From: Gammaproteobacteria bacterium
GTDB taxonomy: Bacteria > Pseudomonadota > Gammaproteobacteria > Acidiferrobacterales > Sulfurifustaceae
Direction of reading: 5' to 3'
DNA: 64,000 nt
NCBI GenBank assembly: GCA_016199745.1
Contig: JACQFZ010000022.1
Coordinates: 124,001 to 188,000 of the forward strand
The notes below the pieces were generated by a model that was given only the letters and a program-made list of their open reading frames with translations, had not been told where the DNA came from and did not search any database. Positions 16,586 through 24,434 of the stretch are shown here, one piece after another. Position numbers and translations under genes: made by a program. Each line of letters begins with the position of its first letter. Positions within the stretch are counted from its first letter, which is position 1.

Positions 16586-16675
16586 CCCCTCTCCCTCCGG
16601 GAGAGGGGAAGGGGTGAGGGACGTACCGATCCGTTACATCCCTCACCCCATCCCTCTCCCGGAGGGAGAGGGGGA
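16586..16675. repeat. Inverted pair of palindromic repeats, 17-bp spacer
   Basis: Copy A (16586-16621, CCCTCTCCCTCCGGGAGAGG then GGGGTGAGGG) and copy B (16639-16675, CCCTCACCCC then CCCTCTCCCGGAGGGAGAGG) stand in the same mutual orientation as the repeats around the DUF559 cassette in metG. Only about 17 bp lie between them. The pair occupies the gap between two cytochrome genes. Confidence 0.85.
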
Positions 16676-16697
16676 GTAGGTTCGCTGATGCGATTTG

Positions 16698-18209
16698 TTA
16701 GAACGTCTTCATGTATTCGACGATCGCGTCTTTGTCGGCCGGCGGCAGCGACGTGCCGTAGGCTTTGCCTTCATGGCCTAGATTGCCGTTGCTCGGCAGA
16801 CTCGTGTCGTAACGGAAATATTTGCGGCCTTTCTCTTCGGCGAGCGTGCTGACGAAGCCGACTTTGATCGGATCGTACAGATCGTTGCCGCGATAGAACA
16901 CGCGCGGTCGTCGCCACGACACTTCGAGTAGATCGCGCAGTGTCGGCACCGAGCCGTTGTGCAGGTACGGCCCACGCAGCCAAATGCCGTCGAGCGGCAT
17001 GTTGGTGTAGCCGTAGGTCTTGCGGAAGTTTTGGAAACGCCACGGGTAACCGGCGTAGAGCGTGCCCTGGTTGACCGCGAGCTCGTAGGTATACGAATCC
17101 AAACGGCCGCGATCGGTGCCGATCTCGGCGATCGGCGTCACCTGGCCGACCTTATCGCCGGTGAAGTCCTGACCGTTTGCGCCGTGGCAACTTACGCAAT
17201 ATTGCTTGTACAGCGCCGCGCCGCGGCCGGCGAGATCTTTATTAATGGGATACGGATACGGCGGCGCTTTGACATCGCGCATCCATTCTTCCAGACGGCC
17301 GATGGCATCGATGTCGAGCGTCGCCGGCGTCGTACCGGTGCCGAAGGCAGCGCTTTTGTTACGCTCTTCAACTTTGGTGTTGTTGCCGTCCCAATGTAAC
17401 TGCATGCCTTGGCGCGATCGCTGATTCCAAACCGATGGGAAATCCGCGGCACCGTGCAGCTCGTGCTCCGGTAACCGATCGAGCGGAATGTTGAACAGGA
17501 TCTTGGCAGCGTTGAACGTGTCGACCCGTCCTGGGCCCCACTCGACGCCGTTGAGCGTGATGTTGAGTCGGCCTTTCAGCATCAACAAGCGTTCGCGCAT
17601 CAGGCCGATGGCGACCGGATAAACGACGTAACGATCGAACGCATTGAGCCCACCGGCCAGTCGCTCGACCTCCGGTACGATGTATTCGGCACGGAAGCGT
17701 TCGTCGGCGGCGCAGTTGAACATGAACCGTTCGAACGCCATGAGGTCGAGCCGCGCGGCCGGCATACCGAGGTACACGCGCGGCTCGGCGTCGGGTTTGT
17801 CACGCACGGTGCTGTGATGGCATACGGCACAGTTGAGAAATACGCGGTCGATGCCCAAGTGGCGGCGTTGCATGACACCGATCGGCAAATCTTTGCCCGG
17901 CTCGTACACCAGGCCGAACGCTTCGTAGCTGCGCGGTGCGCCGTTATCGGGCAGGTGCGAGGCGCACACTTGCGGCAACGCCCGCCAGATCCAGTAGGGA
18001 AAACCGGATTCGCGTTCGCCGCCGGTTGAGCCGTATTTGAAATGGTCTTCGATATTGGCGTATGTGACTGGTCGGTCAGGCAGGAAACGAGCGGCGAGAT
18101 AGATCAGCGGTACGAGAACGATGATGAGCACAAGCGCGAGCAGAGTCAGAAAACGCCGCCGCCACGGTGCGATCGGGCGGTCGGAGGGAAACTTGATGCG
18201 CTTGTTCAT
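16698..18209 (-). CDS. RoxA-like diheme cytochrome c
   Basis: 503 residues from the ATG at 18209, which is preceded by GGAGA; an upstream GC-rich frame is non-coding. It has a basic start, one membrane segment (about 20-42) and two haem motifs, CAVCH near residue 130 and CVSCH near 340. It is clearly paralogous to the cytochrome at 15094-16560: both have the GFPYW/GIPYW block, ADFPSVWNQ with HWDGNN, LRGPYLHNGSVPTLRDLL and an acidic-lysine end. The HWDGNN block resembles the distal haem pocket of RoxA/MauG-like enzymes. A periplasmic oxidoreductase is inferred; the substrate is unknown. Confidence 0.77.
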   Translation of the reverse strand: MNKRIKFPSDRPIAPWRRRFLTLLALVLIIVLVPLIYLAARFLPDRPVTYANIEDHFKYGSTGGERESGFPYWIWRALPQVCASHLPDNGAPRSYEAFGLVYEPGKDLPIGVMQRRHLGIDRVFLNCAVCHHSTVRDKPDAEPRVYLGMPAARLDLMAFERFMFNCAADERFRAEYIVPEVERLAGGLNAFDRYVVYPVAIGLMRERLLMLKGRLNITLNGVEWGPGRVDTFNAAKILFNIPLDRLPEHELHGAADFPSVWNQRSRQGMQLHWDGNNTKVEERNKSAAFGTGTTPATLDIDAIGRLEEWMRDVKAPPYPYPINKDLAGRGAALYKQYCVSCHGANGQDFTGDKVGQVTPIAEIGTDRGRLDSYTYELAVNQGTLYAGYPWRFQNFRKTYGYTNMPLDGIWLRGPYLHNGSVPTLRDLLEVSWRRPRVFYRGNDLYDPIKVGFVSTLAEEKGRKYFRYDTSLPSNGNLGHEGKAYGTSLPPADKDAIVEYMKTF

Positions 18210-18257
18210 GCTTTTTCTCCAGGTAAACAATTTGTGCACAGCACGTGCCACTCCCGT

Positions 18258-18352
18258 CCTCCCCCTCAAGGGGAGGGACTGAGGGTGGGGGTGGGTTACG
18301 CTGCTGTTACCAAACCTACCCCCACCCTAGCCCTCCCCCTGAGGGGGAGGGG
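18258..18352. repeat. Inverted pair of CCTCCCCC-type repeats
   Basis: Copy A (18258-18297, CCTCCCCCTCAAGGGGAGGG then GGGTGGGGGTGGG) and copy B (18314-18352, ACCCCCACCC then CCCTCCCCCTGAGGGGGAGG) are inverted around about 16 bp. This is a sister type of the CCCTCTCCC repeat, again at a gene junction in the cytochrome cluster. Confidence 0.8.
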
Positions 18353-18354
18353 AC

Positions 18355-20247
18355 TCAGTGCAACGTTTCATTGGTGGTGCATGGCCTAAGCGTTTCGTAA
18401 TCGGTTAGCGTCATTTGTTCGACACTGGGCACCGCACCTTGATCGGCGCGCAGCAGCTGAGCGACATAGTTGTTGATTGCCGCAAAGTCTTCGCTCGCGC
18501 TCCAATGTTCCGGCGCCAGTCGCAAACGATCCAACGCCGTGCGCGGCGGCATCGGCGTTTTCGGCCGGGTCGATGCAGCGAGTTGCCACATGTTCAGGCG
18601 AAAATAAATACGCGCGGCGCAGTGGCGGATGTTGGCCGCCACTTGCTCGGCGTTGCCGTAGAGAAAGTTCGGTGGCGAGCGCTCGTGGGTTTGATGGCAA
18701 CTGGCGCAATACGGATAGAACCGTTTCACTTCGCGACTCATCTGCGCGATGTCCGCCGCGGCGTCGATACCGACGTCGTCGGTTTGAGCGGTAGGCAACG
18801 CCAAGTCACTCTGGCAGCACGGGCGATAATCGACGCCTAAGCGAGCGAGCAATGCCGGCACAACGATTAGGCGTCGGAAGGGTTTTTCGGTGAGCGCGTC
18901 CGTGGCGTCGTTCTCCGTGGCGGTGATGAGCTGATCGATCGCTTGCGCGATCGCCGTGGCATCGCTAAACGGGTTGTCGTCGAGCGCCTGCCATTGTATG
19001 CGTAAACCGTTTAGCCGTCGCCGCAACCGACGCACGTCGGCTTCGGCGAGAAACGCCGCCAGCTCAATCACTGCCTGTTTGGCGAAATCGATTTGCGCCG
19101 GTCGCCATATGGCGATCGGCGGGCGCGGCAACAACGGCTCAAACCGCGCCGCTACATGTGCCAGCGGCAGGCCCGCCGGCAACTCGGCGTCGCGATACGG
19201 CCGTTGCAACGGATCGCGGTTGGGGATGTCGGGGTCGGCGATGGCAAGGCCGTAGGTCCAGCGCAAAGCGGCGTTCTGGCGTATCAGCGGTGCCGCCGCG
19301 CGCCAGCGGTCGGTATCGGCATCGAATCCGCGCCCGTCGTTTAGGCGGTACTGCAACGCCGCTTGCAACAGCGCCGCGCGGCAACGAATCGCCCGCGTTG
19401 GTTCGGCGTCACAGCCCTCGCTCCAAAGTTTTTGCGCGGCGGCGTAGCGATTGGCGCGGTCGGTGGCGTCGTCGATGGCGTTCGGTATGTCGACGCCGCG
19501 ATCGATATCGATGCCGTAGAAATCTCGATGTTGCTCGTGCAAACGCGCGGCGACAGCGGTGTTGGCATTGGTCTCGTCCCACAGCGGCCGCGAGAAGATT
19601 GGCGCCTGATTTTGATGACAGCTGGTGCAGATGCGGCGGTTGGCGTAGACCAGGCGCGGCCTGCCGCCGGCGCGGTAATCTTTCACCAATTGGAATTCGA
19701 AGCGGCCGGCCGTTTCGTTATAGCTAATGACTTCGATCAGCTCGGCGTGTTCGTGATAGCCAAGATAGAGCCGGTCTTTCAGCAGCGGTCGCAGTAGATC
19801 GCTGTTCAACGGCTCGCCGGTTACCGCCACCACGACTCGCGGATAGGTAAAGAAGTCCGGTGCAGCGGTAGTGCGCTGCAGCGATCGCCCGAGCGGGATC
19901 AATACGGCTTTGAGACAAGACGAGGCGCTCGAAATCGCCGCCGGCCGACAGCCGGTTTTATTTTCGATGCGCTTGAGCAGAGCGCTGAGCGGGAACGGAA
20001 TGTCGTAGGCCGATTGGCGATCGACGTTGTTGCTGGCGATAACATCGAACAGCGAGCGCCCGGCCGGCGGCAGATCGGTGCCGGCGATGTGCGGTACAAC
20101 GGCCCACGTCGGTAACGGTGTGCTATCGGTAGCGGATGCTGGTGGCACTGGTTTGGCGAAATAGCGCACGACAATAGTCGCTCCAATGGCGATCGCGGCG
20201 ACGGCAATAATGCCGATCCAGTACGTTCGTTGGATGCTTCCTTTCAT
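18355..20247 (-). CDS. Large diheme cytochrome c, 630 residues
   Basis: 630 residues with an N-terminal membrane segment (about 8-28) that may be an uncleaved anchor. The two haem motifs are CTSCH near residue 210, in CTSCHQNQAPIFSRPLWDE, and CASCH near 525, in YCASCHQTHERSPPNFLYG. The RPLWDETNAN context is seen in uncharacterised periplasmic cytochromes of other proteobacteria and myxobacteria. It differs from the RoxA-like paralogues beside it and lacks their C-terminal HNGSVPTL block. The stop abuts a palindromic repeat. It probably donates or accepts electrons in the periplasm together with its neighbours. Confidence 0.7.
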   Translation of the reverse strand: MKGSIQRTYWIGIIAVAAIAIGATIVVRYFAKPVPPASATDSTPLPTWAVVPHIAGTDLPPAGRSLFDVIASNNVDRQSAYDIPFPLSALLKRIENKTGCRPAAISSASSCLKAVLIPLGRSLQRTTAAPDFFTYPRVVVAVTGEPLNSDLLRPLLKDRLYLGYHEHAELIEVISYNETAGRFEFQLVKDYRAGGRPRLVYANRRICTSCHQNQAPIFSRPLWDETNANTAVAARLHEQHRDFYGIDIDRGVDIPNAIDDATDRANRYAAAQKLWSEGCDAEPTRAIRCRAALLQAALQYRLNDGRGFDADTDRWRAAAPLIRQNAALRWTYGLAIADPDIPNRDPLQRPYRDAELPAGLPLAHVAARFEPLLPRPPIAIWRPAQIDFAKQAVIELAAFLAEADVRRLRRRLNGLRIQWQALDDNPFSDATAIAQAIDQLITATENDATDALTEKPFRRLIVVPALLARLGVDYRPCCQSDLALPTAQTDDVGIDAAADIAQMSREVKRFYPYCASCHQTHERSPPNFLYGNAEQVAANIRHCAARIYFRLNMWQLAASTRPKTPMPPRTALDRLRLAPEHWSASEDFAAINNYVAQLLRADQGAVPSVEQMTLTDYETLRPCTTNETLH

Positions 20248-20276
20248 TTAGCGGAAGCTCCGCTGCACCGATCTGG

Positions 20277-20304
20277 CGTCATCCCCACGCAGATGGGGAT
20301 GACG
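20277..20304. repeat. CGTCATCCCCA hairpin
   Basis: CGTCATCCCCA and TGGGGATGACG form a perfect 11-bp stem with a six-base loop between the lipoprotein and 630-residue cytochrome genes. Its sequence differs from the CCCTC-type palindromes. It could be a terminator or another short dispersed repeat. Confidence 0.55.
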
Positions 20305-20358
20305 TTGGTCATTCGCCGCTCACCCAATCCTCGATGAGGAGGGCGGCACAAATCGACG

Positions 20359-21228
20359 TTACTTCGCGGCGACGGTCGCCCGCTGCGTGCCGCGCCAGCA
20401 ATCCTCCGCCACTTGTCCGGATTTCGCGAACGCCGGACCGTCGCGATCGGCGATTTCTTTGTTATACAGCGTGAAGTTCAACAAGAACACTTTGCCGGCG
20501 TAAGCGCGGCCGAGATAGAAACCGGGATGGATCATGCGGATCTCGTCGCGGATCATGAGGCCGTGACGACCGGCGAGAAAATCCGGGCGCTCGCGGTAGC
20601 CGGGTAACTCTTCACTGTAGGCGTAGTCGATGATGATCGACTCGCGGCGTGCGTCGAGCAGGCTTTGACCGCAGTAAAGCTTGGCCGGGAACAACAGCCA
20701 CGCGGTCTTACCGTTGACTGTGATCGTGTCGAGCGTACTGGTATCGCCCTGAATCAGCGGTTTGATTAGCGTCAGATCGTCGATGCGGTTACGCAGCAAG
20801 CGATCGTTGCGGTAGAACACCTTGCCCTTCCATAGCGTGCGGCCGATGGTTTCGAGTTTGCTCGCTTTGAATTCAACGACCCGACCGGCGATGCCGCCGA
20901 TGATTTCGGTCAAGCGGCGCTCGCCGCTGGTACCTTTCGGAAAGAACAAGTTACCGTCGAACGCGCCGTCCGGAATCGGTCCGGCGGTTAGGCGCGCGTA
21001 GATTTGATCAACCTGTTCTTGATCGAGCACGGCGAGATTCTCGGGGGTGATCTTCTCGAGATCTTTCAGCGACAGCGGGTATTGATGTTCGATTTCGGCG
21101 AAGTCGGGTTTTGCGGAGTAACCGTCGCCGTAGGGCGCAAAGGCGATATCGAGTTTCTCATGGCGGTTGCAGGCGCCGACAGCGGCAACGGCGAGGGTGA
21201 CGGTCAATACAGCCATGCGTGTTTTCAC
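20359..21228 (-). CDS. Lipoprotein in cytochrome cluster
   Basis: 289 residues. The N-terminus MKTRMAVLTVTLAVAAVGAC carries a lipobox with the acylated Cys at 20, so the mature protein is membrane-tethered. The rest is soluble and contains no CxxCH. A stretch YPLSLKDLEKITPENLAVLDQE is followed by a mixed alpha/beta region with several conserved-looking aromatics. I do not recognise the family. It lies between two cytochrome genes on the same strand and could be an accessory or assembly protein for them. Confidence 0.7.
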   Translation of the reverse strand: MKTRMAVLTVTLAVAAVGACNRHEKLDIAFAPYGDGYSAKPDFAEIEHQYPLSLKDLEKITPENLAVLDQEQVDQIYARLTAGPIPDGAFDGNLFFPKGTSGERRLTEIIGGIAGRVVEFKASKLETIGRTLWKGKVFYRNDRLLRNRIDDLTLIKPLIQGDTSTLDTITVNGKTAWLLFPAKLYCGQSLLDARRESIIIDYAYSEELPGYRERPDFLAGRHGLMIRDEIRMIHPGFYLGRAYAGKVFLLNFTLYNKEIADRDGPAFAKSGQVAEDCWRGTQRATVAAK

Positions 21229-21259
21229 GATGGATCTCCTAAATAGCTGGGCAATACAT

Positions 21260-21374
21260 CCCTCCCCTTCAGGGGGAGGGACCGAGGGTGGGGGTGGGTT
21301 GGGGCTTTGCTTAGGCTCGGCCCCCTTCGTTTGAACCCATCCCCACCCTTTACCCTCCCCCTGAGGGGGAGGGG
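21260..21374. repeat. Inverted pair of CCTCCCC-type repeats
   Basis: Copy A (21260-21300, CCTCCCCTTCAGGGGGAGGG then GGGTGGGGGTGGG) and copy B (21335-21374, CCCATCCCCACCC then CCCTCCCCCTGAGGGGGAGG) are inverted around about 34 bp, between the lipoprotein gene and the largest cytochrome gene. Confidence 0.8.
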
Positions 21375-21394
21375 ACGTCGGAGGAAAATCATTT

Positions 21395-23908
21395 TTATAG
21401 AGTTGCGAGAAAGGCGGTCAGCGCCTTCTTATCGGCGTCGGGCAGATCTTGCCCGAAGGTGTGGCCGCCGTTCTCGATGGTGTCGGTGCAACTGCTGTAA
21501 ATCTCCAGCAACTTGTGCTCGCGCTTAATGATGTCGACCAACTTAGTTGGATTCTTCATTACTTCGTTGGCGGTACGCTGTAGCAACGCGGTTAGCTCTT
21601 TGCCTTCCTTGTCGCCGTATTGTTGTACCAACTGTGTCTGCAGCTCCGCTGGGCGCAACCGCGCGATCACGAGATCGCCGATGAAACGTTTGTGTAGGAA
21701 GTTGCCGAGGCCGCTGGCCTTAGTGCCGGCCGGAATCGTCAGCGTCAGGCCGAGCAGCTCGCGCTCGGCGTCGCCGTCCCACAGTTTCGGTCCGAAGGCG
21801 ATGTTTACTTCTTCGTTGAATAGCGTCGCCTTGGTTTTGCGTGCTTGCGGGTTCAGCAATTGATGCATCGATTCCTTATATAGCTTGAAACGGCCGTCGA
21901 CGCTCGGATCGTAGGCCCAGCATGCCGGCTGTTGATTTGGCGGCAGCATCTTGCCGTCGGCGTCGATATAACGCGGCCGATCGAAATCGTTCGCCTTGTT
22001 CGCCGGCTTGCCACAGATTTCCGGACCCATGGCGTTGTTGTGCATCAATGGCGCGTGTGCCCAAACACTCAGTAACGAGATGTTGCGGTAGTAGCCGCGA
22101 CCGCCGCTGGCGTCCTCGCGCACGTTCGGATCAGATGGTCGCGCCCGCAATGTTTCCGAGCCGTACTCTTGATAAATGTGGCCGGTCATGTGGTTCGCAT
22201 GCAGCGCGCGGCAACGGTAAGTGCCGACTTCGCTGACTTTGGTGGCGCCGTCGTTACCCATCCAATCGGCGCGCAGACCGGTTTGCGGATCGAGCGCGCG
22301 GAAATCGCGATTCTTGAACGGACCGCCGACATTTTCCGGAATGCTCGAATGGCAACGCGCACAGTTCTGCGCGAACACGTCGTGGCCGCGGCCGACGGCA
22401 CCTTTGCCGAATTCTTTTTCGAGATCGGCGACCAGGTCGTCGTAACCGTAGTTGGCGCCGGCGTTGCGTTGCTTGCGTTCGTTTTTGCGGGCGACGAACA
22501 AGTCGGTGGCGTTGTTCTCCTTTGACATCAGGAAGCTGACGATGTTGGGCAGCCGATCTTCGATCGCGCGAAAGTTCGGGCAATCACGGCGGCACTGACC
22601 AATGTTGAACGGCGTTTGGCCGAAGTTGCGCGCCTGCGGGTCGAGCTGACGCAGATCGGTGAGATGGTTCACCCAGCACTGCTCGGAGCACGAGCCAATA
22701 TTAAAGTAGACGCGTTGCACCGCTTCCGGCGCACCGATGCTGTCTTCGCCGCCTTTGAGGATGTGGTTTACCGCTTCTTCTCTTTCGCCACGTTGCCAGC
22801 ACTTGTTGTCGCGGCCGGGTTCGCACCAGCAGCTGCCGGCCGGCGCATCCTTGGCGCATAACTGCACTTTGCGCCACTTAATAACTTTCTCGTTGGCGAA
22901 GATCGGCCGTTGTTTGAGATTGATAATGGCGTTGATCGTGCCCGGGTTGTTCGTTTGGTCGCTGGGGATCGCCGAGGTGTCGGTCGTGCCCGGACGCGCG
23001 TGCGCGAACATTTGCCATTCGAGACTGTTGGTCGGCATGCCGGAGCCGAGCAACTCCGACACACGGATATATTGATTGCCGATGCCGCCCTTCAAATTTT
23101 CCCACTTCGGCTGGGACGGGTTTTTGGGCGGATTGAGCGGATCGAACGAGATGTGACACAGGCCGCATGCTTGACCTATTAAGAACGGCGGCTCGACCGA
23201 GTCGTCGCTTGTCTGACTCAGTTTCCCGCCGGGGCTTTGCCGCGGTAAGCGCTGGCGCCAGCCGTTCCAACTGGCGAAGCTGCCGTTCAGTTTCTTCCAG
23301 GTCGCGGCGTTGAAGCGCGGGTTCGGGAATTTGCGCAGGCCGAGAACGCCGGTCGAGGTGCCGAAAGCGAGATCGCACGCCGATTGCCGTTGATCTTTCG
23401 GCCCATGGGTATCGCTTAGATCGACGGCGGTGTCGGTCAGGCTGCACGCCGGATCGCGATAGCCTTCTTTGCCGACGAACTTCAGCAGCTCTTCGTCGCC
23501 CGGACACCATTCGAGACCGTAGGTCTGGTCGAGGCTCTTCGCCGGACAGCCGGGTTTGCCGGGTATACAGCACGACGGATCATTCATCGTGCCCCAGGCG
23601 CGGAAGCGATCATCGCGCTCGCCGGCATTCAGCACACGATACCAATCGATATAAACGCCGAGTCGCTGCGGCATCGTGTACGAATGAAAGCGGGCATTGC
23701 CGGCGGTCGCTTTGTACCAGATTTCGCGGCCGACGCGTTCGGAATCGTTCAGACCATTAGCACCGGCATAAAAGCCACGCTCGTCATAACCGGCGGCGGA
23801 GCCGGCGCCGTTGGCGGTGATTGAGTCGGCGTTAGCGGAGGGGGCGATGATGGCGGCGAAGATGGATAACGCAGCGCCTAAGACGGCAGTGTAATAGGCA
23901 GGCTTCAT
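21395..23908 (-). CDS. Very large RoxA-like cytochrome c
   Basis: 837 residues from the ATG at 23908, which has GGGAGGGACC just upstream and gives a signal peptide ending SANA. Haem motifs are CGLCH near residue 270 and CARCH near 540. Extra cysteines in the first half (CCIPGKPGC, CWCEPG, CSEQCW, CRRDC) suggest disulfides. The segment LLSVWAHAPLMHNNAMGP and the C-terminal NGGHTFGQDLPDADKKAL are typical of RoxA-type proteins, though this protein is longer than RoxA (about 680 residues). It is the first gene of the run and probably the most upstream member of the transcription unit. Confidence 0.75.
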   Translation of the reverse strand: MKPAYYTAVLGAALSIFAAIIAPSANADSITANGAGSAAGYDERGFYAGANGLNDSERVGREIWYKATAGNARFHSYTMPQRLGVYIDWYRVLNAGERDDRFRAWGTMNDPSCCIPGKPGCPAKSLDQTYGLEWCPGDEELLKFVGKEGYRDPACSLTDTAVDLSDTHGPKDQRQSACDLAFGTSTGVLGLRKFPNPRFNAATWKKLNGSFASWNGWRQRLPRQSPGGKLSQTSDDSVEPPFLIGQACGLCHISFDPLNPPKNPSQPKWENLKGGIGNQYIRVSELLGSGMPTNSLEWQMFAHARPGTTDTSAIPSDQTNNPGTINAIINLKQRPIFANEKVIKWRKVQLCAKDAPAGSCWCEPGRDNKCWQRGEREEAVNHILKGGEDSIGAPEAVQRVYFNIGSCSEQCWVNHLTDLRQLDPQARNFGQTPFNIGQCRRDCPNFRAIEDRLPNIVSFLMSKENNATDLFVARKNERKQRNAGANYGYDDLVADLEKEFGKGAVGRGHDVFAQNCARCHSSIPENVGGPFKNRDFRALDPQTGLRADWMGNDGATKVSEVGTYRCRALHANHMTGHIYQEYGSETLRARPSDPNVREDASGGRGYYRNISLLSVWAHAPLMHNNAMGPEICGKPANKANDFDRPRYIDADGKMLPPNQQPACWAYDPSVDGRFKLYKESMHQLLNPQARKTKATLFNEEVNIAFGPKLWDGDAERELLGLTLTIPAGTKASGLGNFLHKRFIGDLVIARLRPAELQTQLVQQYGDKEGKELTALLQRTANEVMKNPTKLVDIIKREHKLLEIYSSCTDTIENGGHTFGQDLPDADKKALTAFLATL

Positions 23909-24373
23909 GGTCCCTCCCTGTTCGCGATGAGTTCGAATCCGTACGTCCTGGGTCCTGTGAGTATGGACGTCCAATGTCCGCGGTGAATGTATTAGAAAAA
24001 ATTAGCCCCCGCAATAAGTCTGAGGACTAGCCAAAAAGTCGAGTTGCAAGGTCGGCGGGAGTAGTAGCTAGGGCGTGTCACCAATTAAACCAACCAAACC
24101 CAAATAGCCGCACAATAAATACCCGCCAGGAAGTTCCGCGCCGGTCGATGCTTTCACGCTGAGTTCTTCCCATGAATTGATAGGGCCGCATTCGATCGAT
24201 ACAAGCGTGCCCTTGCTCTCCCTCCCTAGGTAGCGTGGTGCGCGTTATCCCGCACTTGCTTTTGGCCCAGCTTTGCTTAACGCCGAGCAACCAAGCAGAA
24301 CTAATTTGTGATGGCATCCCGGTAGAATTCGCTGTAGCAAAATTGTCACGACGCTTACTAACGGCAGATGCGA
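23909..24373. other. Non-coding 465-bp region
   Basis: The stretch between the start of the large cytochrome gene and the terminator of the next lipoprotein gene must contain the cytochrome promoter. Short open frames on both strands here (for example 24078-24317 minus) have no recognisable domain and atypical composition, and the region is visibly less GC-rich than its surroundings. A decayed gene is possible, but I could not identify one. Confidence 0.4.
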
Positions 24374-24404
24374 CAAAAAAAAGCCCCGTCCTTGCGGACG
24401 GGGC
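24374..24404 (-). terminator. Rho-independent terminator
   Basis: On the minus strand GCCCCGTCC-GCAA-GGACGGGGC, a perfect 9-bp stem, is followed by eight T residues. It lies 30 bp after the stop of the 815-residue lipoprotein gene. Confidence 0.93.
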
Positions 24405-24434
24405 AAATCGCTCAGGGGAGGAACAACTCTTTAA

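Noticed and set aside
23925-23960. TTCGAATCC motif resembling a tRNA T-loop
   Set aside because: No matching acceptor, D or anticodon arms could be folded around it.
24078-24317. 79-codon minus-strand frame in the gap before the large cytochrome gene
   Set aside because: No recognisable domain, no ribosome-binding site; could be part of a decayed gene but nothing supports a specific call.
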